Source of the DNA: Hirsutella rhossiliensis
Taxonomy: Eukaryota; Ascomycota; Sordariomycetes; Hypocreales; Ophiocordycipitaceae
Direction of reading: 5' to 3'
Assembly (NCBI RefSeq): GCF_020360975.1
Contig: NW_025408675.1
Location: 1,488,001 to 1,552,000 of the forward strand
DNA: 64,000 bases
Shown piece after piece: positions 1-8,339 of this stretch (position 1 is the first letter of the stretch; every line of letters starts with the position of its first letter). The notes below the pieces were generated by a model. That model did not search any database, had not been told where the DNA came from, and saw nothing but the letters and a program-made list of their open reading frames with translations. A program made the translations under genes and the position numbers.

Positions 1-339
1 AACGCGATAAGGGTATATTTATATATAGCGGCTAAAGTAGTAGGTCTTAGGGATAAGACTAAAAAAAGGAGAGGTATCCTATTATAACTATAGTCTAGCA
101 AACTATAGGGACTAATATATATTACGAGGTTATATAATATAAGGAGCAAGGAATATTAAATAGACCGATAGGCTAATTAAGTTTAAAGCGATAGGTTACT
201 TTAGCGCTCTAACGCTCTATAGCTAGGATCGTAGGATCGCTCTAGCGCTCTAGCGCTCTTAGATAACGGGATTACCTAGCGCTCTCGGCGATCTAGGGAA
301 GCTCTTAAGATATATAAGGAAGGAACGGAATACTTCTTT
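1..339. other. RIP-altered DNA, no gene recognised
   Basis: The stretch is AT-rich and almost free of CA and TG, with stop codons in all frames. The only structure is a short array of the 8-mer AGCGCTCT and variants at about 201-286. A loose resemblance to the H-family LTR (a shared GCTAGGAYCGTA-like run near 220-232) hints that it may be a diverged part of the LTR fragment that follows, but I cannot support this firmly. Confidence 0.5.
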
Positions 340-563
340 AGATAGATAGCTTAATAGCTTTTAATATTATAATTATTACGATCTTTATTATAATCTTATC
401 TTTAATTCTAATTACTTAATTACCTAGTTATAGTCTATAGTCTATAACCTCTAACTTATTACTAACGTAATATACTTATTATTACTTAGACTACGCCTTA
501 TTATATCTATTAATATAAACCCCTCGATAGGTTTATCCCTTAGGAATAATACCGGTCGTTATA
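325..563 (-). repeat. LTR fragment of Gypsy family H
   Basis: The reverse complement matches the first part of the 491 bp LTRs of element H1 (25674-26164 and 33044-33534). The shared stretch includes the doubled run TAGTCTATAGTCTATAACC and the block around CCTTAGGAATAATACCGG. The end at 563 corresponds to the outer 5' tip of the LTR. No internal sequence of H adjoins it, so this is a solo or truncated LTR. The left limit is approximate because similarity fades near 325-340. Confidence 0.7.
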
Positions 564-1339
564 AGATCCCCTTCCCTATATATTTATATGCGCTTATAAT
601 CTTCCTAATAACGGCTAGGTAGAGCCCTAACTACCTCCTTTATCGATCTCGGCTTATATACGCGTACAGCGTACGCTAGCTTTAAGGCGGCGGGTGCTTA
701 CCTAACTAGACCGCGGCAGCTATCTCTACGTGCCTCTAACTAACTATAAGGCTAGCTATAAAGCTAGCTACGCGGTATCGTTATCTTCGTCTCGATATAG
801 CCTTAAGTCTTAAGGTATAGGTAGGCTAGTATTCTTAGTAACGCAAGGTCGGCTATAAAGGCTTTAAACGATATTAGGGTCTTAGATTTAAAGAAGTAGC
901 TTATTAAGATCCTAATAGTAAGGATTAGCGTAATTTATATATAAAAGGGGGGGCTTCTCTACTAAAAGCTTCTTAAGCTACTACTAAGGGTAAATATTAT
1001 ACTTTATAAGTAGAACGTTAGCTTAAAGGCATTAAAAGATCGTATATATATAAGGAAGCCCTTACTACTATATAAATCGACCTATATAATATAATAGCGG
1101 CTATAACTCTTACTCTTACCTAGGCTTTAAGGGTATCGCGGCTAAGGTAAGCTAGTATTACTTAGTAAGGAGGTTAACCGCTTAATAGGTAAGTTTAACG
1201 TTTAGCTTACCTAGCTATTTTTAGCTAAGATAAAGAAGCCGCTGCCTTAACTTTTAGTAGGCCGCCTCTTAGATATAAGAGCGTTCTTTATTCGCGATTA
1301 TTTACTTTAATATAGTATATAAGTAAAAGAGATCGCTAG
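564..1339. other. RIP-altered relic DNA, unassigned
   Basis: No protein family could be recognised in any frame. CA/TG depletion is as strong as in the neighbouring retroelements, so this was probably repeated DNA. Element M is inserted at its right edge, so the sequence may continue after 5396. Confidence 0.45.
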
Positions 1340-1351
1340 TATTACGGAGTA

Positions 1352-1397
1352 CCATGCCCCACCCCCCTTTCGGTAACACCCACCTTTCGGTAGCGCA
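1352..1397 (+). repeat. Left terminal inverted repeat of the Fot1-like transposon
   Basis: This is a 46 bp exact inverted copy of 3488-3533. It holds the nonamer CTTTCGGTA twice (1367-1375 and 1384-1392), 17 bp apart. Such a tandem motif would suit two HTH subdomains of a transposase, which is inference. Confidence 0.95.
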
Positions 1398-1648
1398 ATT
1401 GAAAAATTCTCCACCAAAAGTCTACCATTTGAACTACATGAAATATGATCAGAACTTAACATTATAAACACAAAAAATATATCATTCCGTAGAGAAATGG
1501 ACGCTCTTATATGTACCGGCGCTTTTTTACCATTCGCCCGGATCTGGTGGTGACTGGAAGGGCTTCGGTGCCACCTTGACTTCAATCACTGAAGCTGTCT
1601 CCACCTCTGAGACCGCCTCCTCCTCTGTGTCAGAATTCAGCACAACGG

Positions 1649-3179
1649 CTATCTCTTGGCTTTTAATTTGGGAATGGCTTCCTCAGCCACCAAAGCTTCA
1701 CTGAGAGTCATGAACCGTCTGTTCGGGTTCGGAATTGCTCTCCTCTTCTTGCCTCTCTGCAGCCGGGCCACTTCTTCCTCTAGCTTCGCGATTCTGTTGC
1801 TGTGCTCGGCAAGCGTCTGTTCTTGGGCTTCAAAGCCTCTAGCTATCACGGCGTATCGTCTCCGGGTGCCAGGAGTCTTGTTCTTTCCGAAATCGCGAAT
1901 CTGGCGGCTGTTTCTTGGCGTATCATCAGAACCCAAAATGGCGCGGACTTTGGAGACGTCTCTACAATGTCCGCGTGAATTTCTGGATGCCGCAATGCCT
2001 TGGATCGTGAGATCGGCCAATTCCCAGTGACCCTCCAGCCGGACAATATATTCTTTGCCGTCATTCCAACCTCGCGCGCTTTAGCATATGCCCGTATAAA
2101 ATTGACCTTATGAACAGGCGCAGAATCGGTCAAACAGGTCAATTTCTGAAGTTCTTTCCGGTAAGCTGCCTTGGAGGCATTGAATACACCGTTATCTAAC
2201 GGCTGGAGGCCATGAGCAGTGGGCAGGAAGGTAACAGCAATAAACGTTGTTCAAAAAGCATGTGGCCATCCATGCATCCTGGTCTCGGTTAACAGTAATT
2301 CCTACAGAGGTGGATAAAGAAACGCACCGTTGCATGACTTCCATGTCCATCTAATATGATCAGTCTAGCATCTGAGGCATCGGCTGGTCGCGTCTGGGGC
2401 AAATAGACCCTCTCAAGCCACTCAATAGCGATATGGTTGTCCGTCCATCCGTTGGGCGACGTTATGTAATGCCAGTCGGCTATTTTGCCGAATTCCGTCA
2501 AGAACCACTGTTTCTGAAGCTCTTTGCCCTTAAAGATAATGCCAGGGGTAAGGACACGGCCGTCCGCGGTGATAGCTTCAATAAATGAGGTCCAGTTGCG
2601 GGACTGTGGCCCTTTCAGAAGGGCCTTCCGTTTTGGGTCTGCACTCCCAACCACAAGACTATCCAAACCTGGCAAAAGAGTCTGGTTAGTAAAAGTAATG
2701 AAAGACAAGCCAAATACTCACCAAAGCCAGACATAATACCGCCTTCGTCAACATTCACGGTATTTTCTGGTTTAATCCATCCATACTCCTTTTCCCTGAT
2801 ATCGAAGAACCAGTGAACCGCCCGAGGCGTAAAAGCATTAAATCGGTTAGCTTCCTGACGTCTCCCACGCTTGTTCTTGATGTCCGGATGGCGATTGATG
2901 AATTTAGAGACCCAGTTGCGCCCCACTGTCCGCTCGTTGTTCAGTTGCTTTATAAGAGCCTCCACATGCGCGGATCTGACTGTGGGAGGGAGCATAGCCG
3001 AGAGACTCTTGGCGGAGGATCCAAGAAACCAAGCGAGCTTCCTGAGACTTACTCAAGAGTTGACGAGGCTGGATCTGATCAGCCAGGGCTACCTGGCCTT
3101 TGAGTCTGTCGGAAATAGACTGCTGAGGTATGTCATACTTTTGGGCGGCGCGGTACTGCGACAAGCCGTTTTGTGACAT
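1649..3179 (-). pseudogene. Fot1/pogo-like DDE transposase, frameshifted
   Basis: The likely start is the ATG at 3177-3179; a TAA lies two codons upstream in that frame. An N-terminal HTH (NGLSQYRAAQKYDIPQQSIS) is followed by a Tc5/CENP-B-type HTH ending TVGRNWVSKFINRHPD. The DDE domain shows first Asp in NVDEGG, second in ILDGHGSH and third in LQPLDNGVF. The C-terminus has the usual TPGTRRRYAVIARGF block, a coiled coil (about 1760-1830, KLEEEVARL) and a basic tail ending at the TAG at 1649. The frame is broken by single-base shifts near 2967-2971, 2212-2214 and 1946-1956 and by a frame change with TAA near 2290-2330. One intron (2669-2721) restores the frame where it lies. All three catalytic Asp codons survive, but this copy cannot make a full protein. 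Confidence 0.9.
2669..2721 (-). other. Spliceosomal intron in the transposase relic
   Basis: On the minus strand this 53 nt segment begins GTGAGT, carries the branch-type motif TTACTAAC and ends TTTTGCCAG. Removing it joins ATGTCTGGCTTTG to GTTTGGATAG in frame, giving the continuous peptide IMSGFGLDSLVVG expected in this part of Fot1-like transposases. Size and signals are typical of ascomycete introns. Confidence 0.85.
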
Positions 3180-3487
3180 CAATTATCGCATTAGCCATAA
3201 TATCCTCCGTATAAATACTCCGAGGCCGCTTTAAGGTCATTTTGGTCATGTGGTGGAGGAATAACGAGAAGAATCATCGTCAGGAGGCGGAAGGAGATTA
3301 GGGGTTGGATGGTAATTTCGCGTGCAAGGTACGCACAGGCCGCAGACCCTGTACAAACATTCAACCATCGAAAAGTAGAATTCAATCAATCCACTATCTA
3401 CTCCAAGTGACGGCTTGTGAATATCTTCAAAGCTGGCTGGAATCCGTGTAAGTGAAATTGATGGTTTTTGGTGGGGATATTTTCTAA

Positions 3488-3533
3488 TGCGCTACCGAAA
3501 GGTGGGTGTTACCGAAAGGGGGGTGGGGCATGG
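3488..3533 (-). repeat. Right terminal inverted repeat of the Fot1-like transposon
   Basis: It is an exact reverse complement of 1352-1397 and is followed by the TA duplication at 3534-3535. Confidence 0.95.
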
Positions 3534-3700
3534 TAAGTAGAAGTATAGGCTTAGGTACGGTCTATTAAAAGAAGGTTAATAATCTATAAGGGGGAAAAGG
3601 AAGAAAAGTATAGGCCTAGCCTATATAGGCGTAGAGGCCGCTTATATATAGACTTAGCCTAGACCTTAGTCTAGGCCTATATAAGGTAAAAGCCCTTATA

Positions 3701-5219
3701 TTATACCCCTACCCGGCTTTTAAAGAGGCGCGCCTCTAAATAATACCCAATACCGCGCTTAGGGGGATAGAACCTTTACGCGGACTACGTACGCCTAGTC
3801 GCGGAAAAAACATTAGTAAATAATATATAATACCCTCTTAAGCGAGCTTCTCGGATAAACTATATTATTAGTAGGGGCCGCGCCCTAAGAGTTAGGCTTT
3901 AGCACTTCTAGCTAAAGAGCAAAGGTATATAGAACGGCGCGTAGCTAGCTTCGGTAAGCTTATAGTATCCCGCCCCCTTTATATCGGCGCACGGTAGTAG
4001 CTCCTAGTACTATAATATAAGGGACGGTACTCCGGTATATAAAGCTCTACTCCCTCCTATATAAGGCTATATAGGCACTCCCTTTTACTATAGTTATATT
4101 ATATTAGCGGCCTTCCTATATCTTAGCTACCCTTTCGGTCGCTATAGGTATACGTCCCGTCTATATAGCAGCTACTACCGTACGTAAAGGGACGCTAATA
4201 AAGCCCGTAGAGGCGTTACTAAGATTACTCGTCGCTAGAGTCGCTATCGTCGAACCTAACCTCCTTTCTATCCTAGCGCGTATGCCCCTCTACTACTTAG
4301 AGTACGTTTACCCGCGCCTCCTAGCGCGGGCACTTTAAAAACTAATAGGATTTACTACCGTAGCCTATATAGCGACCCTCCTATCGCTACCTCTTTCTAT
4401 CCTCGGTCCTTAAGGTAGAGATAAAGATATCTATAGTATTACTAGCGTTATCCTTTTCTTATACTATAGAAGAAGATAAAAAAAGAAACTTATTGCTACT
4501 AAGCTCGCGAAGAAGGTAGATAAGATCGGTATATATATCTAGTAGTATAGACCTTTCGCTTAAATAGGTATATTAATCCGAATTTAAGCTTATAACGAGG
4601 TAATTATACTTTACCGCGTTAAGCTAGCTATATACGTCTACTTAATAAAGTACCTCTTTAAACTATATAAAGTAGGCCGGAATAGCTTTACTCCGCTTTT
4701 AACGGAGCATTATAAGCTCCTAGCCTACTAACTTAGCTATATTAGTTTCGCCGTAATTAGTATAGAGCTTTATAAGGAGGTCGGCTAGTTTATTTATACT
4801 AGTATACGTAAACGGTAAGAGATACCTTTATAGGTATAGGGATAGGCTCGCGTAAAGATAGTCGAATTAAGCGTAGATATCCCTTATTACGGCGCTATTA
4901 ATACGGAGCTTCGCTTCTATATAAAGTAGCTATAGCTCGAGCTCTATAAAGGAGCCATCGAACTTACTAAGGTATAGTAGTACCGCTCTTAGTCGTGCGG
5001 AGCCCTACTATTATAAGAGGCTCTTAATTGCCTAGGCGAACTAAGTATTACGTTCGCCTTAATTTTACGACTATAGGAGTATAGATATTTCGCGTATATA
5101 TATACCGGCGCGGGTAGTTTAACTAGACTAGGTAATTAAACGTTGGCTTTAAAGGCAGCTAAAAATAGCTATTCTATATATAGGGATATAGAGAGGGTAA
5201 AATAAAAGGTAGATTATAC
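3701..5219 (-). pseudogene. Decayed gag with CCHC zinc knuckle (element M)
   Basis: Read on the minus strand, codons at 4371-4330 give Y-I-G-Y-G-S-K-S-Y-stop-F-L-K-C. Undoing CpA/TpG changes (TAY from TGY or CAY, TAG from CAG) turns the pattern into C-x2-C-x4-H-x4-C, the nucleocapsid zinc knuckle of LTR-element Gag proteins. Upstream codons are basic and Arg-rich, as usual next to a knuckle. The interior holds about 500 codons, enough for gag alone, and no pol motif was seen in any frame. Stops are TAG and TAA throughout. An ancestral Gypsy-type gag is most likely, but the family cannot be fixed. Confidence 0.6.
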
Positions 5220-5396
5220 TATTACGGAGTAGGTAGAGGCATAGGCTTAGGTATAGTCTATTAAAAGAAGGTTAATAATCTATAAGGGGGAAAAGGAAGA
5301 GAAGTATAGGCCTAGCCTATATAAGCGCGGAGGCCGCTTATATATAGACTTAGCCTAGACCTTAGTCTAGGCCTATATAGGGTAAAAGCCCTTATA
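5220..5396 (-). repeat. Right LTR of element M
   Basis: It is 177 bp long and pairs with 1340-1351 plus 3536-3700. It lies upstream of the minus-strand gag and so is the 5' LTR. It runs from TATTACGGAGTA to CCCTTATA. Confidence 0.78.
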
Positions 5397-5780
5397 GCCG
5401 GTACCTATAAGTAAATATAACTTTATATTTTTATATATAGTCTTAACTAAGCTATTAACCTTCTAGCTAAAGTTACGATAGCGGCTAATATAGTAATAAG
5501 CTTACTACTCTTACTATAGTATATATTCCTTAGAAATATATCTTACGATATAGCCTTAGTATTATCTATACTTATAATTAAGCGCCCGCTAAGCCGACTA
5601 GAAGCTTACCTTAGTTAGGGTATAGATAACGGCCTTCTAAGTAGTAAATATCCCCTCGCGGCTATAGTCTTTAAGTTATATAGGTTATATACTTAAGATC
5701 TTATCTTTAGCTTCTTCTTATATAGCGACTCTACTAAGGAAGATATTAGTAGGATTATTAGCGCCGTTAACGCTATTAGC

Positions 5781-5813
<33 letters not shown>

Positions 5814-5991
5814 GCTGCTAGGCTCCTTTTAATATAACTTAATTTTTACGTTAATATTAACGTTAATATAGTAAACGTAAAGTTATTACTATAACGAAGG
5901 GAAAATATATAAGAGTGCGTTTTTAAGGGCTTTTTCCTTATCTATAATAACTATAAAAAGCGCCGGGACCTTAACTTTAAGGCAAAGCTCG

Positions 5992-6800
5992 TTAAGGTAT
6001 TTATAAAGCTACTAGAACCCTTCCTCCTTCTCTATATTAATAAGGCTAAAAGCGAAGTTAGCTATAAATAGTTAATTAGTAACTTTAGTAGCCTAGAAGA
6101 GATATATCTTAAATCGGTTCGTTTTATATATATTATTAAGTCCTAAGACTTCTAGAAAGCGCTTTTATATTTACTTATACTAAGGGTATATTTAAAAGAT
6201 AGCCTCGACCTTTTACTTATTATTATTAACGCTAAATTTAACTATATACTTAAGGCCGCCGCGTTAAAGGTAATCGATAAAGGCCTAGGTTATAGTCTTA
6301 CTACTAAGGGCCGCGGTATAGATCTTCTAGCGGTCGTTATATATATCTTACTAGCGGAAGAAGCTCTCTTTAGTAGAGTCCTTAATAATCGAGGCTATCT
6401 CGCGAGCTAGGAGGGCACGATACTTAGAAAGGCTTCTCTTAAGCTCTTACTATACTTAGGTTTAGCGGCGATAGACGTTATAAGCTAAAGGGTTAATTAA
6501 TTGCCTATAGTTATATTAACTATCGTTAACGTAAAAAGTCTACTTTTAGTAGGATCTTTTTATTATACATACGATAATCTTAACGGGGTAGTTAAGCTTC
6601 TATAAGGAAGCTTTATAAAGGCCGCTACTTAATAAAGCTTATTAGAAGCTATAATTATAAATAAATATAACGTATATAGGTAAGGCTTGCCTATTAATCT
6701 TACGCTTACGTAAGCTAGAGCTCCTAACGATAGCAGCGCTATAACTATAATAGAAGCTTTAGAGGAAGTTATAGAGCTCGTTAAAGGAGTTAAAGGTTAG
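5992..6800 (+). pseudogene. Decayed ORF of unknown family, about 270 codons
   Basis: One plus-strand frame runs with relatively few stops (roughly a dozen TAG/TAA in 270 codons, all explainable as RIP of CAG, CAA or TGG). It reads as a helical, Leu/Lys/Glu-rich protein with segments such as LLAVVIYILLAEEALFSRVL and IIEALEEVIELVKGVKG. No zinc knuckle or catalytic motif was found. It could be the capsid part of a retroelement Gag or a decayed host protein. I do not recognise it. Confidence 0.35.
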
Positions 6801-6835
6801 CGAGGGGGGTAGAGGTAGAATTAATAGCCTAACGA

Positions 6836-6875
6836 GCTCTTTAGTAGGCTCTTTAGCAGGCTCTTTAGTAGGCTC
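6836..6875 (+). repeat. 12 bp tandem repeat
   Basis: The unit GCTCTTTAGTAG occurs three times in a row, followed by a partial fourth (GCTCGTT). In the frame of the upstream relic it would encode a four-residue repeat. One unit keeps AGCAG where the others have AGTAG, which suggests the ancestral unit had GCAG or GCGG here. Confidence 0.8.
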
Positions 6876-7101
6876 GTTAAGGATAAATTATAGGTCTATC
6901 GCGAATAGCTTTACTTTACGATATAAGTAGGAAGGGTAGATTTCTCCCTTAGCGGGGCTTTACGCTATACTTAGCGCGGCTCCCTCCTTTACTACGTTAG
7001 TATAGCTAAATTAGGTAGCGGGGCCTAGGCGGGCGGGTTACGCGTAGAAAAAGTAGATCGTCTATATAAATAGAGACTTTTATCTATATAAATTCTAAAG
7101 G

Positions 7102-7663
7102 TATATAAGTAAAAGCGGAATTTTAGGAAATTAAGGAATTACGTAAGACTATATAATAGAAGGGAAGAAGGAGTATAAGGTAGGATTTTCAACGGAATTT
7201 ATTAGTAGTATATTAGTATATAAAAGAGGTGTTAAAGTTAATAATTCTTCCTCTATTTACTAGCGGACATGCTATCTTATATAGATAATTATAGCTAAAC
7301 GGAAGAACCTTTCGGGACTAGATTTAGGCTGCTATATAGCCCTAAGACTAAGGAATTCCGTAATACCTCGAGTAAATCTAGAAGTATCTTAGTTCTACTA
7401 ATATTCGTGTTTAAAGGAGGTTGGTCGTGCCGGTATTCTTAAGAGGTCTTAGCTAGTATTCTAAGCTAGCTCTATTCCTTCGATTCCCGATTATACGATA
7501 ACCGGCAACCCGTTTAATATATAATAATATATAAAATAACGAACGATTCTTACTCTATAAGATAGGATTTTATCTATAATTAATATACTACTTATTAGCT
7601 TATATAATCGGGAGAGTATATTATAGCTGCTTTATTTATAGTAGGAACACCGTTCTTTATATA
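7102..7663 (+). repeat. Dispersed LTR-like repeat F, copy 1 (562 bp)
   Basis: It aligns end to end with 36680-37241, and both copies are 562 bp. The ends TATATAAG...TTTATATA are short inverted repeats, as expected for a RIP-altered TG...CA LTR. Neither copy is flanked by an obvious target duplication or by a second LTR, so solo LTRs or truncated elements are possible. Confidence 0.65.
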
Positions 7664-7720
7664 AATAGTAATACTTATTATATATAGCTTTAAACTACCT
7701 TTATTAGTTCCCTTTACTAT
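7664..7720 (+). pseudogene. Gypsy K pol fragment left of Copia A
   Basis: This short piece ends in ACTAT, the duplication repeated at 14029-14033 after Copia copy A. Joining it to the sequence beyond 14033 gives a continuous decayed frame leading into the Gypsy K integrase C-terminus and chromodomain. It is thus the interrupted upstream part of K. More upstream K sequence is missing, replaced by repeat F1. Confidence 0.5.
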
Positions 7721-8205
7721 TGTCGCGAAGCGTGGCCTGATTTCGTAGTTCTCGGAGATATCCCTTAGCACGAGGGACCAAGGAAGCTAAAAACACCCGG
7801 TGTAGAAAAAGGAAGAAGGAGCTAAAAAGAGGTGCAGAAAGGAGGGTAGGGGCAAGAGGGGAAGCAGAAGTAGCGATAGCTTCCTATAGAGGTAGCGAGA
7901 GATAAGACGGATATGCCGGCAACGGCTAGAAAGGAGGGGAAAAACCGGTAATAAGCTCGGTAGTTAAAGGGACATTAGTAGCTTCTTTAAGCAGGATCTT
8001 CTTTGTTAATTAAGATGCTAGACGGGTATAAAGAGGGGCGTTGGATAGAGGAAAGAAGGACAATTAAGGCAATACAATAATCACTCCCCTGCCGCAATTA
8101 CTGCTCCCGCAAGAATCAAATCTCTCTGCCCTGCTTGTCCGACCCCTTACTTCTAATTTTACCTTTATTTATTTTTATATACTTCTCGTATCTCTCTTCG
8201 CGAGA
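7721..8205 (+). repeat. 5' LTR of Copia copy A
   Basis: This 485 bp LTR begins TGTCGCGAAG and ends CTTCGCGAGA, so the tips are near-perfect inverted repeats, but the last two bases are GA, not CA. The sequence right after it (GTTATAAGCC) is the expected primer-binding position. Confidence 0.9.
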
Positions 8206-8339
8206 GTTATAAGCCCGGGAGGAATAGAATTCCTATACCTTCCGGCTGCTGTAAAAGGCACCTTTCTTATATCCCTCGTAGCTTCCTTTTACCCCTCTTA
8301 CTAGAAAAGCCGATTTTTAACCGACTTTTCTGCCCCCCC

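Larger units (their letters stand above)
1352..3533 (-). mobile_element. Fot1/pogo-type (Tc1/mariner superfamily) DNA transposon
   Basis: Perfect 46 bp terminal inverted repeats (1352-1397 and 3488-3533) start CCATGCCCC and are flanked on both sides by TA (1350-1351 and 3534-3535), the target duplication of Tc1/mariner elements. The 2,182 bp length fits the Fot1/pogo group. Inside is a minus-strand transposase relic with HTH, DDE and coiled-coil parts. CA and TG are at ordinary frequency, unlike everything around it, so this element is not RIP-altered. It sits inside the left LTR of element M, which is RIP-altered, and is therefore the later arrival. Confidence 0.93.
1340..3700 (-). repeat. 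Left LTR of element M (interrupted)
   Basis: The LTR consists of 1340-1351 plus 3536-3700, 177 bp in total after removal of the nested transposon and one TA. It aligns end to end with 5220-5396. It contains several short palindromic blocks such as GGCCTAGCC and TAGTCTAGGCC. For the minus-strand element this is the 3' LTR. Confidence 0.75.
1340..5396 (-). mobile_element. Short gag-only LTR element M, split by a DNA transposon
   Basis: Two direct repeats of 177 bp bound this element. The right one is 5220-5396. The left one is 1340-1351 joined to 3536-3700 once the DNA transposon 1352-3533 is removed. Both begin TATTACGG (probably TGTTACGG before RIP) and end CCCTTATA. The roughly 1.5 kb interior encodes a gag-like zinc knuckle on the minus strand, and I found no reverse transcriptase, integrase or protease. 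Without the insertion the element is about 1.88 kb, the size of a non-autonomous (TRIM/LARD-like) element that keeps gag. Flanking five-mers GCTAG and GCCGG do not match, so a target duplication is not shown. Confidence 0.7.
5397..7101 (+). other. RIP-altered relic DNA around an unknown decayed ORF
   Basis: This stretch lies between element M and repeat F1. It contains an (ATT)n run at about 5782-5811, the decayed ORF listed separately, and a 12 bp tandem repeat near 6836-6875. The rest has no feature I can name. Confidence 0.5.

Noticed and set aside
1307..1585. 92-codon minus-strand open frame
   Set aside because: It runs from inside the transposon through its inverted repeat into the host LTR, so it is a chance frame.
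1656..2030. 124-codon open frame on the plus strand
   Set aside because: It is antisense to the C-terminal part of the transposase relic, which has clear family motifs on the minus strand.
2524..3176. Three plus-strand open frames (2524-2736, 2813-3103, 2871-3176)
   Set aside because: All lie opposite the transposase DDE and HTH parts and show no motif. They stay open only because this element escaped RIP.
3191..3385. 64-codon minus-strand open frame
   Set aside because: It lies in the leader between the right inverted repeat and the transposase start, has no family features, and is in a region without RIP stops.
5782..5811. (ATT)n run as a regulatory repeat
   Set aside because: It is a simple microsatellite in AT-rich RIP-altered DNA, and similar short runs occur near 14800 and 15750.
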